DNA of 64,000 nucleotides, taken from NCBI GenBank assembly GCA_963850205.1, contig CAWKKJ010000011.1, positions 248,001 through 312,000 of the forward strand. Reading direction: 5' to 3'. Shown here piece after piece: positions 28,425 through 36,720 of the stretch. This DNA comes from JACVRW01 sp963850205. GTDB lineage: Bacteria; Actinomycetota; Thermoleophilia; Solirubrobacterales; Thermoleophilaceae. Position 1 is the stretch's first letter. Each line of letters opens with the position of its first letter. The notes below the pieces were generated by a model. It saw only the letters and a list, made by a program, of their open reading frames with translations, ran no database searches and was not told the DNA's origin. The position numbers and the translations under genes were made by a program.

Positions 28425-28653
28425 TGACCGGGGCGCCGCCCTCGACGGGGGGGTGACCCCACGCCACCGGCCCACAGCCGGGCGAGGGGGCCGGCGAGGT
28501 TCGCTCCCCACGGCGGTTCGGCCCCGACGACCGGATCCCAACCCCCCGCGCCTGCAACTCGGGCCGGCGCTCGACGCTCGAGCCGTCAGTGTGCTGGCCC
28601 GCTCGGAAGCAAGCACGCTCCAACGCCCCGGTCGGTTAAGCCGGCTCGAGCGC

Positions 28654-28775
28654 CTAGATCACGACGTCCTGGCGGGCGCTGTAGTGCAGAACTGGGTCGG
28701 ACTCGAGCGCGATGCCGAACGCCGCCGCCATGGTGTTCGCCTCGATCGTCGCCCAGGCCGCGGTTCGCCTTTTTC
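28654..28775 (-). pseudogene. C-terminal fragment, DUF2071 (YqjF)-like
   Basis: The minus frame ending at TAG 28654 reads AWATIEANTMAAAFGIALESDPVLHYSARQDVVI, resembling the C-terminus of YqjF/DUF2071 proteins, which usually end LHYSRRxDVxxW. No upstream part of the gene is found. I treat it as a decayed remnant. Confidence 0.4.
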
Positions 28776-28841
28776 CAGCCCGCACAGCCGCCGGGCCGCG
28801 GGCGGGTGCGCCCGCGGACGCAGCGCCCGCTCCAACCGGTC

Positions 28842-28919
28842 CTACACGTCGACGCGTGTCTTGTCGGGGGTCCGCCTCTCATCCGGTGAGTCGAAATCCA
28901 GTGCCTCTACACCAGCCAT
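28842..28919 (-). pseudogene. N-terminal fragment, cupin-like
   Basis: AGGAGG precedes an ATG at 28919 that opens MAGVEALDFDSPDERRTPDK and stops at TAG after 25 codons. The PDERR..xxxR pattern is the usual N-terminus of small cupin-domain proteins. A good ribosome-binding site with a truncated body points to a broken gene. The stretch 28920-29159 has no other supportable gene. Confidence 0.4.
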
Positions 28920-29159
28920 CCCGACCTCCTAAGAAATTGGGGCTTTGCCCGGCTACGGCGAATCTAGCCGCACGGACGGACAGGATCAGGTCGTCCGAGT
29001 GCACGGCTTGAACGAGCTGGAGGACAGCGGCTCGTGGCCACTCGCGCCCGCTCGTCTGCGATCGAGGCTGCTCGTTATTTCAATACCGAGGAGCGGATGT
29101 GCTGCTCGCATGGATAGCGCAAGCGGGCAGCTCGCGGCGAGCATGGATTTCATCGCGCG

Positions 29160-29597
29160 CTATGGCGACGAGGAACGGCTCAGTGCGGCTTCGATTCGTT
29201 CGAGCCGGCTGTCAACTTGACGGAGTTGCTCCGCCATGGCTCTCTCGGCATCCGAGGGCTCATGCCGTGAGCGCGACACGAAGGTGCTCGTGATCGAGGC
29301 GGTGATGACCGTCAGGAAGCCGATCCCGAAAAGCATGACGAGCACCGCGACGAGCCGTCCGGTGAGATTCGTTGGAACGTTGTCGCCGTACCCGACGGTC
29401 GTGACGGTCTGGACGCCCCACCAGAGCCCGGAGCCGATCGACGGAAAGCTCTCCCCGTCGACGACGGTCACCAGGAGCCCGGCGACGACGGTCATCACGG
29501 TCGACACCGTGGCGATCACGATGGCGGCGCCACGCGGCGTGGTCGCGCGAGCCACCGCCTTGTCCAGCCGCCGTTCGAGCCTAGACTCGTCGGCCAT
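29160..29597 (-). CDS. Two-helix potassium channel (Ion_trans_2)
   Basis: A 145-aa channel subunit. It has a first helix (AAIVIATVSTVMTVVAGLLVTVV), the pore helix and selectivity filter WWGVQTVTTVGYGDNVP (TVGYGD), a second helix (LVAVLVMLFGIGFLTVITASITSTFV) and a short cytoplasmic coiled coil (DAERAMAEQLRQVDSRLERIEAAL). Such proteins form tetrameric K+ pores. The ATG at 29597 (MADESRLERRLDKAVARAT) is preferred; the long upstream in-frame part lacks similarity. It is divergent from the lipoprotein gene. Confidence 0.88.
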   Translation of the reverse strand: MADESRLERRLDKAVARATTPRGAAIVIATVSTVMTVVAGLLVTVVDGESFPSIGSGLWWGVQTVTTVGYGDNVPTNLTGRLVAVLVMLFGIGFLTVITASITSTFVSRSRHEPSDAERAMAEQLRQVDSRLERIEAALSRSSSP

Positions 29598-29827
29598 CCT
29601 GCATGGGTTCGGGTCCGCCGGTTCCAGTCCTGCCATCCCGCGGAGAACAGCCGCCAGGTCATTCGAGTCCCCCCGGACCACCTGTCGCAATGGACGAAAT
29701 CCGCTTGTCCGCAAGCCCGCTTCGCCCTGCATGGGAAGCGCAAGCGCCGGGCGGCCCCCAATGAGATCGCGCACTCGTCGCGTTCCACCCTAGGGTCGGC
29801 GGCGAGCCGCCACGGCGCCCGGCCGGG

Positions 29828-29846
29828 ATCCCCCACTTTGGGGGAT
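29828..29846. promoter_or_regulatory. Palindrome overlapping a TTTGGGGGATG element
   Basis: ATCCCCCA (29828-29835) and TGGGGGAT (29839-29846) form a perfect 8-bp inverted repeat with a CTT centre, 35 bp upstream of the lipoprotein ATG. Its right half TTTGGGGGATG equals the right half of the island motif seen at 41646-41667, so it may be an operator. Confidence 0.5.
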
Positions 29847-29880
29847 GCCGTGCCGAGCCTATGCGCTCTAGGTTCCGGGT

Positions 29881-30303
29881 ATGAGATCCGCGCGGAGTGT
29901 CCTGGTCGTCGCGCTGCTCGCGCTCGCGTTGGGCGCGTGCGGTGAATCAGATGAGGAGAAGGCCATGAACACCGTCTGCGATGCCAGGGATGACATCGCC
30001 ACGCAGGTCGACGAACTGAACAGCCTGACGCTCGCGACCGTCACGACAGACGCCGTGACGCAGAACCTAGACGCGATCCAGAACGACCTCAACGACATTG
30101 CTGACGCGCAGTCGGACCTCAGCGACGACCGCCGCAGCGAGGTTGAGGCGGCCACCAATGAGTTCACCGGCACCGTCAAGAATGTAGAAAGCGACCTCGG
30201 CACCTCGCTCTCGGCCTCGGATGCGAAGGCACGGGTCGTCACCGGGCTGCAGCAGCTCGAAGCGTCCTACATGAAGGCGTTCGCGCCGCTGGACTGCAGC
30301 TAG
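29881..30303 (+). CDS. Small lipoprotein with helical body
   Basis: A 140-aa protein with a lipoprotein signal: positive N-terminus, hydrophobic VLVVALLALALGAC with the lipobox cysteine at residue 20, followed by GESDEEKAMNTVCDARDDI. The mature part is predicted helical with heptad-like spacing (AVTQNLDAIQNDLNDIADAQSDLSDD). The mature protein keeps two further cysteines (CDARD and the C-terminal DCS). No family recognised. A possible operator lies 35 bp upstream. Confidence 0.8.
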   Translation: MRSARSVLVVALLALALGACGESDEEKAMNTVCDARDDIATQVDELNSLTLATVTTDAVTQNLDAIQNDLNDIADAQSDLSDDRRSEVEAATNEFTGTVKNVESDLGTSLSASDAKARVVTGLQQLEASYMKAFAPLDCS

Positions 30304-30611
30304 AGGAGGCGTCCGACGCCGGAAAGCTCCTGAGGCTCCGGCGCCGCGCGTCCCGCTGCACCATCGTCTGTCCCGCACCCATCCTGCGCCGCTCCCCCTG
30401 GGGCCTGACGCGTGAGGCTGCGCGTACAACGATCCTCGAGCGGGCTAGGCGTACCGGCGCCGGGCACCACGAGCCGTACGGTGCCGCTGGTGAGAAGACG
30501 CGGCCGTGACTGGTGTCGGCTCACTGTCGCTGTGGACTGCCATGAAGAAGGGCCTTTTCTGGTGACATGTTCCGGCTGTCACCGAGGAGCGAGCTTAAAA
30601 GAGGCCCGTCT

Positions 30612-30860
30612 TCAATGTTGCAAGCCGGGTTGGATCACAGCCGTCGGAAGTCGATGTGTGGCTGCTATTCGAGCACGGAGAGCGTCTGGATCATCTGGTC
30701 ACGCCTCCTGACGGCGACGCGTTGAGGGACTTGGCGTGGCGGGTCGAGGAAACCTATCGCGAGCCCGTCTGCGCGGTGGTCGAGTGGATGAGCGGTGCTC
30801 GTTTTGTGCACCACACGCCGACGACGGCCTGTCCGGCAAGGAGGAAGCTTCCTCATGGTT
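30612..30860 (+). pseudogene. IS110-family transposase, N-terminal remnant
   Basis: AGLDHSRRK is followed, after a one-base shift near 30650, by VDVWLLFEHGERLDHLV and a segment ending in AVVEWMSGARFVH. This matches the start of IS110-type transposases (GLDHxRRKVDV..., ESMTGARFVHDTL). The rest of the gene is absent or unrecognisable. It marks past insertion and decay. Confidence 0.55.
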
Positions 30861-31618
30861 CTGGGCGGTGCCCCGCACCCCACCCGCCTCGCCACCGGAT
30901 CGCCAAGCACTTCTGAGCCAGGGACGCCGGCGCAGTCCGGCCGTTGCAGGTTCGACGAAGCATTGGGCACGAGAGCAGCGACGTGACCTGGTTGCCGGCA
31001 ACGGTGAAGTGCGTCGCATCGATCCACCTGCAACTTTGGCGTCTCCGGGCTTCCTGGTGTCTTTGAGGTTCCTTCATGACATTCCATGCAACGCGATGCT
31101 TGCTCGGGATGGATTTCCGGTTCGCGAGGCGTTCTCCGCGATCTCAGAGCCGCGATAGCGGCAGCCACCGGGCTTCTCCCGCCTCCGACCTCTCTTTCAG
31201 TGAGGACGCAGCCCGGCTTCGGAATCCGGCCAGAACGCCGAAGTCGGCCGAGATCGTCCCATCTGGGCGATGACGAAACCCCCGATGAGCGTCAATCTCG
31301 GAGGAGGCACGCGCATGACCCTCCTCTTCCACGACCGCCTGTCACCAGTCTGGGCGCCCCCAGGCGGGCAGGGCGGTTTCCATGAGCGGCACGCTTCTCC
31401 CGCTCCTCCATTTGGGGACGCTACGGGTCAGTCGGCGCTCTACGTGGTGGAGCCCGACATTCCGGAGCGCATGACGTGCGCCGAGTGGCGCCGGCGGCGC
31501 CAGGCTCTCCCAAACCTGCGCGTCGTTGCATCCCACTGCATCCAGCGGGTGAATGCGGTACGGGACCTCAGGCGGTGGAGCGGGCCCAAGACGGCAATCG
31601 AGTCAAGGAGGATTGAAG
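30861..31618. other. Intergenic stretch with no supportable gene
   Basis: Frames here are short, mutually overlapping and without similarity I recognise. One plus frame around 31411-31510 reads ALYVVEPDIPERMTCAEWRRRR and could be a broken small gene. A half-copy of the island motif occurs at 31258-31274. Confidence 0.4.
31258..31274 (+). promoter_or_regulatory. Island motif, half copy
   Basis: CCCATCTGGGCGATGAC matches the site at 43454-43475 read on the opposite strand (CCATTTGGGCGATGACC) at all but one or two positions. The TTCATG half is missing. It lies 345 bp upstream of the SHOCT gene. Confidence 0.4.
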
Positions 31619-31909
31619 ATGGGACGAGACAGGCGCCAGCGCAGGCGACGCGCCGCCGCAATCGGAGGAGCCGCCTTTGCGGCCAAGAAGCACAGAGACG
31701 CAAAGGAAGCGCAGCAGCAGGAGGAAGCGGCAGCTGCTCAGCAGGCGGCGCCCGCTGACCCTGGCCATGCCGACCGGCCGGCCGCGGCCGGCGGACTGAC
31801 CCCCGAGGCGATGGAGGAGCTCAAGCAGTTGGGCGAGCTTCACCAGCAGAACGTGCTTACGGACGAGGAGTTCGAGCGCGAGAAGGCAAGGCTGCTGGGT
31901 CAAAGCTGA
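31619..31909 (+). CDS. SHOCT-domain small protein
   Basis: A 96-aa protein with an excellent ribosome-binding site (AAGGAGG, 7 nt before ATG 31619). The N-terminus is basic (MGRDRRQRRRRAAAIGGAAF), followed by a charged low-complexity linker and a C-terminal SHOCT module, LKQLGELHQQNVLTDEEFEREKARLLG. SHOCT modules are short helical C-terminal segments thought to mediate oligomerisation or membrane-associated contacts. It is 77 bp before a carboxymuconolactone-decarboxylase-family gene, possibly in one transcript. Confidence 0.82.
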   Translation: MGRDRRQRRRRAAAIGGAAFAAKKHRDAKEAQQQEEAAAAQQAAPADPGHADRPAAAGGLTPEAMEELKQLGELHQQNVLTDEEFEREKARLLGQS

Positions 31910-31986
31910 GCGACACCAGGCTCGTCGGCCGACCCCGAACGGGAGTCGGCCGCAACGCCAACCACGTGCATTCGGAGGAGCAACCC

Positions 31987-32295
31987 ATGGCCGAAGTAAA
32001 TACACCCGTCCTCGACACCCTCGTGACGATGAACGAAGGGATCCCGGAGCGCTCAGGCCTCGACGACGAGACCTTCATGCTGGTACGGATCGCCGCCTTG
32101 GCGTCCACCGGCGCTCCGCCGGCCTCCTATCTCGTGAACATCGACGCGGCGTCGGAGATCGGATTGAGCGTCGAGCAGGTTCAGGGTGTGCTGATCGCGA
32201 TCGCCCCGGTGGTCGGGAGCGCCCGCGTCGCGAGCGCCGGCAGCTCAATCGCGCAGGCCCTTGGCTTCGCCACCGCGGTCGCCGAGCGGCCGTAA
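31987..32295 (+). CDS. Carboxymuconolactone decarboxylase family protein
   Basis: A 102-aa all-helical CMD-family protein: LDDETFMLVRIAALASTGAPPASYLVNIDAASEIGLSVEQVQGVLIAIAPVVGSARVASAG. The AhpD-type CxxC redox pair is absent, so a peroxidase-reductase role is unlikely. GGAGGAGCAACCC precedes ATG 31987. It is similar to the protein at 46051-46407 in the same island, suggesting duplication within the element. Function unknown. Confidence 0.82.
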   Translation: MAEVNTPVLDTLVTMNEGIPERSGLDDETFMLVRIAALASTGAPPASYLVNIDAASEIGLSVEQVQGVLIAIAPVVGSARVASAGSSIAQALGFATAVAERP

Positions 32296-32322
32296 TCGGA
32301 CGTACAGAGAAAGGAGCGAAAG

Positions 32323-32706
32323 ATGAGAGGTGCCGGACGGGTCCTGTTCGCAGCGATCGTGCTCTTGATTGTGGGCACGCTCAACATCATTTACGGGATC
32401 GGAGCGCTGGACAGTGCGAACATCTTCGTGAACGACCAGAGGTTCATTTTCACCAACCTCAACACCCTCGGATGGGTGCTGATCATCCTCGGCGTAATCC
32501 AACTGACCGGAGGCTTCTCGCTCTTTGCCGGCAACACATACGGGCGGGTCATCGGGATCATCGCCGGCAGCCTGGGCGCGATCGCGAACCTGCTGGCGAT
32601 CGGAGGCGCCTACCCGTGGTGGTCGCTTGCCATCTCCGCTCTCTGCGTGTGGGTCGTCTACGGTCTCGTCGTCTACAGCGATGAGGGACGTGTCGCTGGG
32701 GCGTGA
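32323..32706 (+). CDS. Four-helix membrane protein (DUF7144-like)
   Basis: A 127-aa tetraspan protein with helices LFAAIVLLIVGTLNIIYGIGAL, LGWVLIILGVIQLTGGFSLF, RVIGIIAGSLGAIANLLAI and WSLAISALCVWVVYGLVVY. The pattern and the conserved GxLNxxxGIxAL opening are typical of a common small actinobacterial membrane family of unknown role. AGAAAGGAGCG precedes the ATG. It follows the CMD gene by 27 bp. The following 32707-33010 contains no supportable gene. Confidence 0.82.
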   Translation: MRGAGRVLFAAIVLLIVGTLNIIYGIGALDSANIFVNDQRFIFTNLNTLGWVLIILGVIQLTGGFSLFAGNTYGRVIGIIAGSLGAIANLLAIGGAYPWWSLAISALCVWVVYGLVVYSDEGRVAGA

Positions 32707-33010
32707 CCTTCAATCGTGAGCCCCTGTCCCGGCCGGGCTCTCGCGGCCAATGGACGGCGGAATCCGCCGTGCGTGACGCCAGCGGCTCCGACCCGGCGAC
32801 ACCGGACGTCGTGACGATGGCGTCGAGCAGCTCCGCCTTGTAGCCGCTGTCAGGTGCCCTCGAAGCATCGGCGATGTGTCGTTGGTGAGCCGTTGCCGGT
32901 GGTACAGCTGCGGGACGTCTGCTTCTCCTCGGGACTTCAGAGCGACCTGCTGCGCCACAGGCGCATTCTGCCCTCGACGGCAGGAGAGGCTGGACCCTGC
33001 AGCACCCAGC

Positions 33011-34285
33011 TCAGATCACCTGGTGCCGCGGGCGGCCCATCCGCGCCGTCGCCCAGTCGGTGAGCACCCCCACGCGCCGGCCGACGCCGCCGCCGAGGTA
33101 GTAGAGGTGGACGCCGAGGTAGGTGGCGAACGCCGGGCGACCGGAGAGCTCGAGCCCCCTCACCTCGCAGACCGCCTTGCCCCGCCCGACGACCGCCAGC
33201 GCGCCCTTGTCGAAGTAGCGAAACGGCGTGGAGGCCCCCGGCTGACCGTTGCAGATCGCCTTGGCCACGTGACGCGCCTGCTGGATGGCGACGGTCGCCA
33301 GCCCCGGCAACGGCCTGTCCCCGGGTCCCGCCAGGCCCGTCATGTCGCCGATCGCCGAGATCTCGGGATGCCCAGGCAGCGTCAGGTCGGGCCCTACCTC
33401 GATGCGTCCCGCCCGGTCCGTGCTCGCCCCGGTGGCCTTCGCGAGGGTCTCGCTGAAGCTCGCGGCGCGGACGCCGGCCACCCAGATCACGGTTCGGGCG
33501 TGGACCCGTTCGGTCGCCCCGCCGACGTCGATCGTGACGCCGTGCGGGTCAACCCGGGTGGCGCGCGCGCCCGCGCGCACCGTCACGCCGAGCTCGGCGA
33601 GGTATCCGGCCGCCTTGGCGGACAGCTTCTTGCTGAAGGCCGGGACCACGCGCTCGCCGGCGTCGAGCAGGATCACCCGCGCGCTGGCGGGGTCGATCCG
33701 CGCGAAGCTGCGCTTCGGAATGTGATGAGCGGCGATGGCGAGCGCCCCGGAGACCTCCACGCCGGTGGCTCCGCCGCCGACGACGGCAAACGTCAGCCAC
33801 TCGTCCCGCGACCCCCGGTCGCGCGCTCGCTCCGCCTGCTCGAACGCGCCGTAGACGCGGTTGCGCAGCTCGAGGGCGTCGCCAAGCGTCTTCAGGCCGC
33901 ACGAGGCGTGCTGCCATTCGTCGTGGCCGAAGTAGGACGTCTGGGCGCCACAGGCGACGATCAGGCTGTCGTAGTCGAGAGGCTCGCCACCCTCAAGGAT
34001 CACCTGCCGCCGCTCGGCGTCCACGTCGGTGACCTCGGCCATCAGGAACGTCGTGTTGGCGCTGCGCTTGAGCGCCGTGCGGAACGGGGTGGCGCACTCG
34101 CCAGTGGAGATGGCGCCCGCCGCAAGTTGGTACAGCAGGGGCTGGAAGAGGTGGTGGTTCGTCCGATCGACCAGCGTCACGTCGACGTCGGCGCGCCGCA
34201 GCTTCTGAGCGGCGGCCAGACCACCGAAGCCGCCACCGACGATGGCCACGCGGCGCCGCTGGCTGCCCTTGGTCTCAGGGGGCAC
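33011..34285 (-). CDS. Type II NADH dehydrogenase-like FAD oxidoreductase
   Basis: A 424-aa NDH-2-type protein that would oxidise NADH and reduce quinone at the membrane without proton pumping. FAD motif VAIVGGGFGGLAAAQKL, the quinone-site-like NHHLFQPLLYQLAAG, NADH motif FAVVGGGATGVEVSGAL and AIGDMTGLAGPG are all present, and the C-terminus has the hydrophobic tail LGVHLYYLGGGVGRRVGVLTDW. Start GTG 34285 is chosen because AAGGAG lies 9 nt upstream; a longer TTG start at 34318 is possible. Confidence 0.88.
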   Translation of the reverse strand: MPPETKGSQRRRVAIVGGGFGGLAAAQKLRRADVDVTLVDRTNHHLFQPLLYQLAAGAISTGECATPFRTALKRSANTTFLMAEVTDVDAERRQVILEGGEPLDYDSLIVACGAQTSYFGHDEWQHASCGLKTLGDALELRNRVYGAFEQAERARDRGSRDEWLTFAVVGGGATGVEVSGALAIAAHHIPKRSFARIDPASARVILLDAGERVVPAFSKKLSAKAAGYLAELGVTVRAGARATRVDPHGVTIDVGGATERVHARTVIWVAGVRAASFSETLAKATGASTDRAGRIEVGPDLTLPGHPEISAIGDMTGLAGPGDRPLPGLATVAIQQARHVAKAICNGQPGASTPFRYFDKGALAVVGRGKAVCEVRGLELSGRPAFATYLGVHLYYLGGGVGRRVGVLTDWATARMGRPRHQVI

Positions 34286-34481
34286 GAGCGGGCTCTCCTT
34301 GGCCCTGCCGCACCCCAAGGCGCTCGAGCACGGGGTCGCCGTGGTACATCTCCGCCGGCGACTTGCTGAGCATCCGGATGTTGCCCATCAGGTACTCGAA
34401 GTCCGGCCGCCGAAAATCATCCGTTATCCAGATCGACGTCAAGAAGCTGGGCCGGATCGAGGGCGCAGCCGGGCACCGCAT
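34275..34481 (-). CDS. Short hypothetical or truncated protein upstream of NDH-2
   Basis: A 68-aa frame with protein-like composition in its second half (DFEYLMGNIRMLSKSPAEMYHGDPVLERLG). Its stop overlaps the NDH-2 start region, so it may be coupled. It abuts the IS481 wreck, so it may be the 3' remainder of a larger gene. I do not recognise a family. Confidence 0.35.
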   Translation of the reverse strand: MRCPAAPSIRPSFLTSIWITDDFRRPDFEYLMGNIRMLSKSPAEMYHGDPVLERLGVRQGQGEPARAP

Positions 34482-34489
34482 GACCGGCT

Positions 34490-34955
34490 AGCGCCGAGAC
34501 AGCGGCAGGCGCACCGATGCCGAAGGGGTGCGTCGGCTACAGGTCGGCTGGGAATTCGTCCACATCGCGATCGACGACTGCACCCGGCTCGTACGCCGAG
34601 GTCCTGCCCGACGAGCGAGCGACCACGGCGATCGCTTCTGCGCCGGGCGCTCGTTTCTACCGCGCACGGCATCCAAGTCGAGCGCTGCTGACCGACAACG
34701 GCTCCGCCTACGCTCGACGGTCGACGCGTCCCTGCCGCGCACTCGGCATTGCACCTGCACCGACCCCACCGGCCAGACCAACGGCAAGGCGGAAAGGTTC
34801 ATCGCACCATGCTCGGCGCTGGGCTACGGCGCCCTTACCGCACCAGCACCGAGCGCACCAGCCCCTTGACGGCTGGCTCTGGCACTACAACCAGAACGCC
34901 GACACAGCCCCTCTCACAAACCGCCATCGCCCGCTACACGACAATAAACTAGGCG
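34490..34955 (+). pseudogene. IS481-family transposase remnant
   Basis: Pieces of a DDE integrase core occur in shifting plus frames: VHIAIDDCTRL (first Asp region), AEVLPDERATTAIA, LLTDNGSAY (second Asp), TGQTNGKAERFI (Glu) and DGWLWHYN. Order and spacing match IS481-type transposases, but at least two frameshifts destroy the frame. It abuts the 3' end of the MFS wreck at 34949. Confidence 0.78.
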
Positions 34956-36580
34956 ACTGCCGTGGGCTCCGCTGTAGCGACCGCACCCTCCGCGAGTGAG
35001 GTGGTCGGCAGACGCGCCGTGAACCACAGCGACAGCAGCGCCGCGAGCGCGACCGCACCGAGCGACAGCCGCAGGGCGTCGAGCTGCGCGTCGCCGTAGT
35101 CGTCGGCGACCGCTCGGGCCTGGTCCTGTGTGAGCCCGCCGTCCACCGCCGCCTTCTCGACGGTCTCGACGGGCACGATGTCGATCCCCTCTTGGGTCCT
35201 CGCGACGATCGTCTCGCGCGCGGCCGGCGGGATATCGGGGTTGTCGGTGATGCGCTGGCTGAAGCCGGTCGCGAGCGACGCGATCAGCACCGCGCCGATG
35301 ATTGCCGTGCCGAGAGAGGACCCGAGGTTCTGGGCGGTGCCCTGAAGCCCCCCGCCTCGCTGGTCTGCGTGGGCGCGACGGAGGACATGATCACGTTCCC
35401 CAGCTGCGAGGCGAGCAGGCCGGCACCGGCGCCGACGAGGGCGAGCGCCACCTTGAAGCCGGTCTCGTTGAGGGTCACGTCGAGCGTCGCGAGCATCACT
35501 ACCGCGCCGACGCAGACCGCGACCAGCCCGAACTGCGCGACAGTGCGCGGCGACCGCCGCCCTGCGATCCGCGGGCCCAGCAGCGCGAAGACGAGCATCG
35601 CCAAAGACAGCGGGAGCAGCCGCTTGCCGGTCTCGAACGCGTCGAGGCCCAGCACCACCTGCAGGTAGACAGGGATGACGAAGAACGTGCCCATGAGGAC
35701 GAGCTGCTGCCCGACCAGTGACGAGAGCCCCGCCCGCAGTTGCGAGATGCGCAGCAGCGTCATTTCCAGCAGCTGATCGCGGCCGAGGCGGGCACGATGC
35801 TGCTCCCACGTGGCGAAAGCCCAGAGCAAGGCGAGACCGGCGAGCACGATGAACGGCACCGGCGAGAAGCCCAGCGGCGTGATCTCGGTGCCGCCGATCT
35901 CCGGCGGCGTCCGTGGCTGCACGAAGCCCCACACGCTGCTGCGCAGGATCGCGAACACCACCAGTGCCAGGCCGGCCGAGGAGAGCGCCACGCCCACGAT
36001 GTCGAGCTCGCGGACGCCGCTCGGCGGCGGGCGCCCGCGCGATCTGCCCGCGCAGCAGCAGGATGCCGATCACGACCACAGTCTCGCCGGCGAACACATA
36101 GCGCCACGTGAACTCCGTCGTCACCCAGCCGCCGATCAGCGGGCCCGCGGCGATCGCGATGGCGGCTATCCCGCCGAGCAGTGCGTACGCCAGCGCGCGC
36201 TCGCGGCCGTCGTAGCTCGCGGCGGTGAGCGCCGCGATCCCCGGCACCACCAGCACGGCACCGAACCCCTCCACCCCCGACCAGCCGACCAGCAGCACCG
36301 AGAGGTTCGGGCTCAGCGCCGTCGTGAGCGACCCGACCCCGTAGATCGCAAGACCGATCGCGAACGCGCGATTGCGGCCCAGGATGTCGCCGAGCTTTGC
36401 GCCGAGGAGCATGAACGCCGCCATCACCAGCGTGTACAACGTGATCGCCGTCTGCACGCCCTGGATCGTCGTGTCGAGGTCCTCGACGATCTGCGAGATC
36501 GCGACGTTCATCACACTCGTGTCGAGCACCATCACGAACTGGGCCGAGGCGAGAATGAGCATGGGGATCCACTTGCGCAC
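34949..36580 (-). pseudogene. MFS transporter (DHA2, 14-helix type) with two compensating frameshifts
   Basis: The first frame gives MRKWIPMLILASAQFVMVLDTSVMNVAI, LGAKLGDILGRNRAFAIG and WRYVFAGETVVVIGI, typical of DHA2 drug exporters. Near 36008 the sequence passes into a second frame (GVALSSAGLALVVFAIL to SSVAPTQTSEAGG), then returns at a run of six C (35348-35353) to the first frame (LQGTAQNLGSSLGTAIIGAVLIASL). Overall about 545 residues, normal length. One base change at each point would restore the gene, so sequencing error cannot be excluded. Confidence 0.8.
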
Positions 36581-36720
36581 GGCGGACAGACCCTACGTCG
36601 GAGGCCAGCGCCGCGCCTCGTCCGTTGTGGGGGAAATTTCGATCAACGGACACGGCGCGGCCCGGTCATGCCGAGCTCTTAGGGATGCGAGCGCGAAAGC
36701 GGACACTGCGGGCGTGCCCA

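Noticed and set aside
30736..31158. 140-codon plus-strand frame after the IS110 remnant
   Set aside because: Composition is low-information, it overlaps other open frames of similar quality, and no motif is recognisable.
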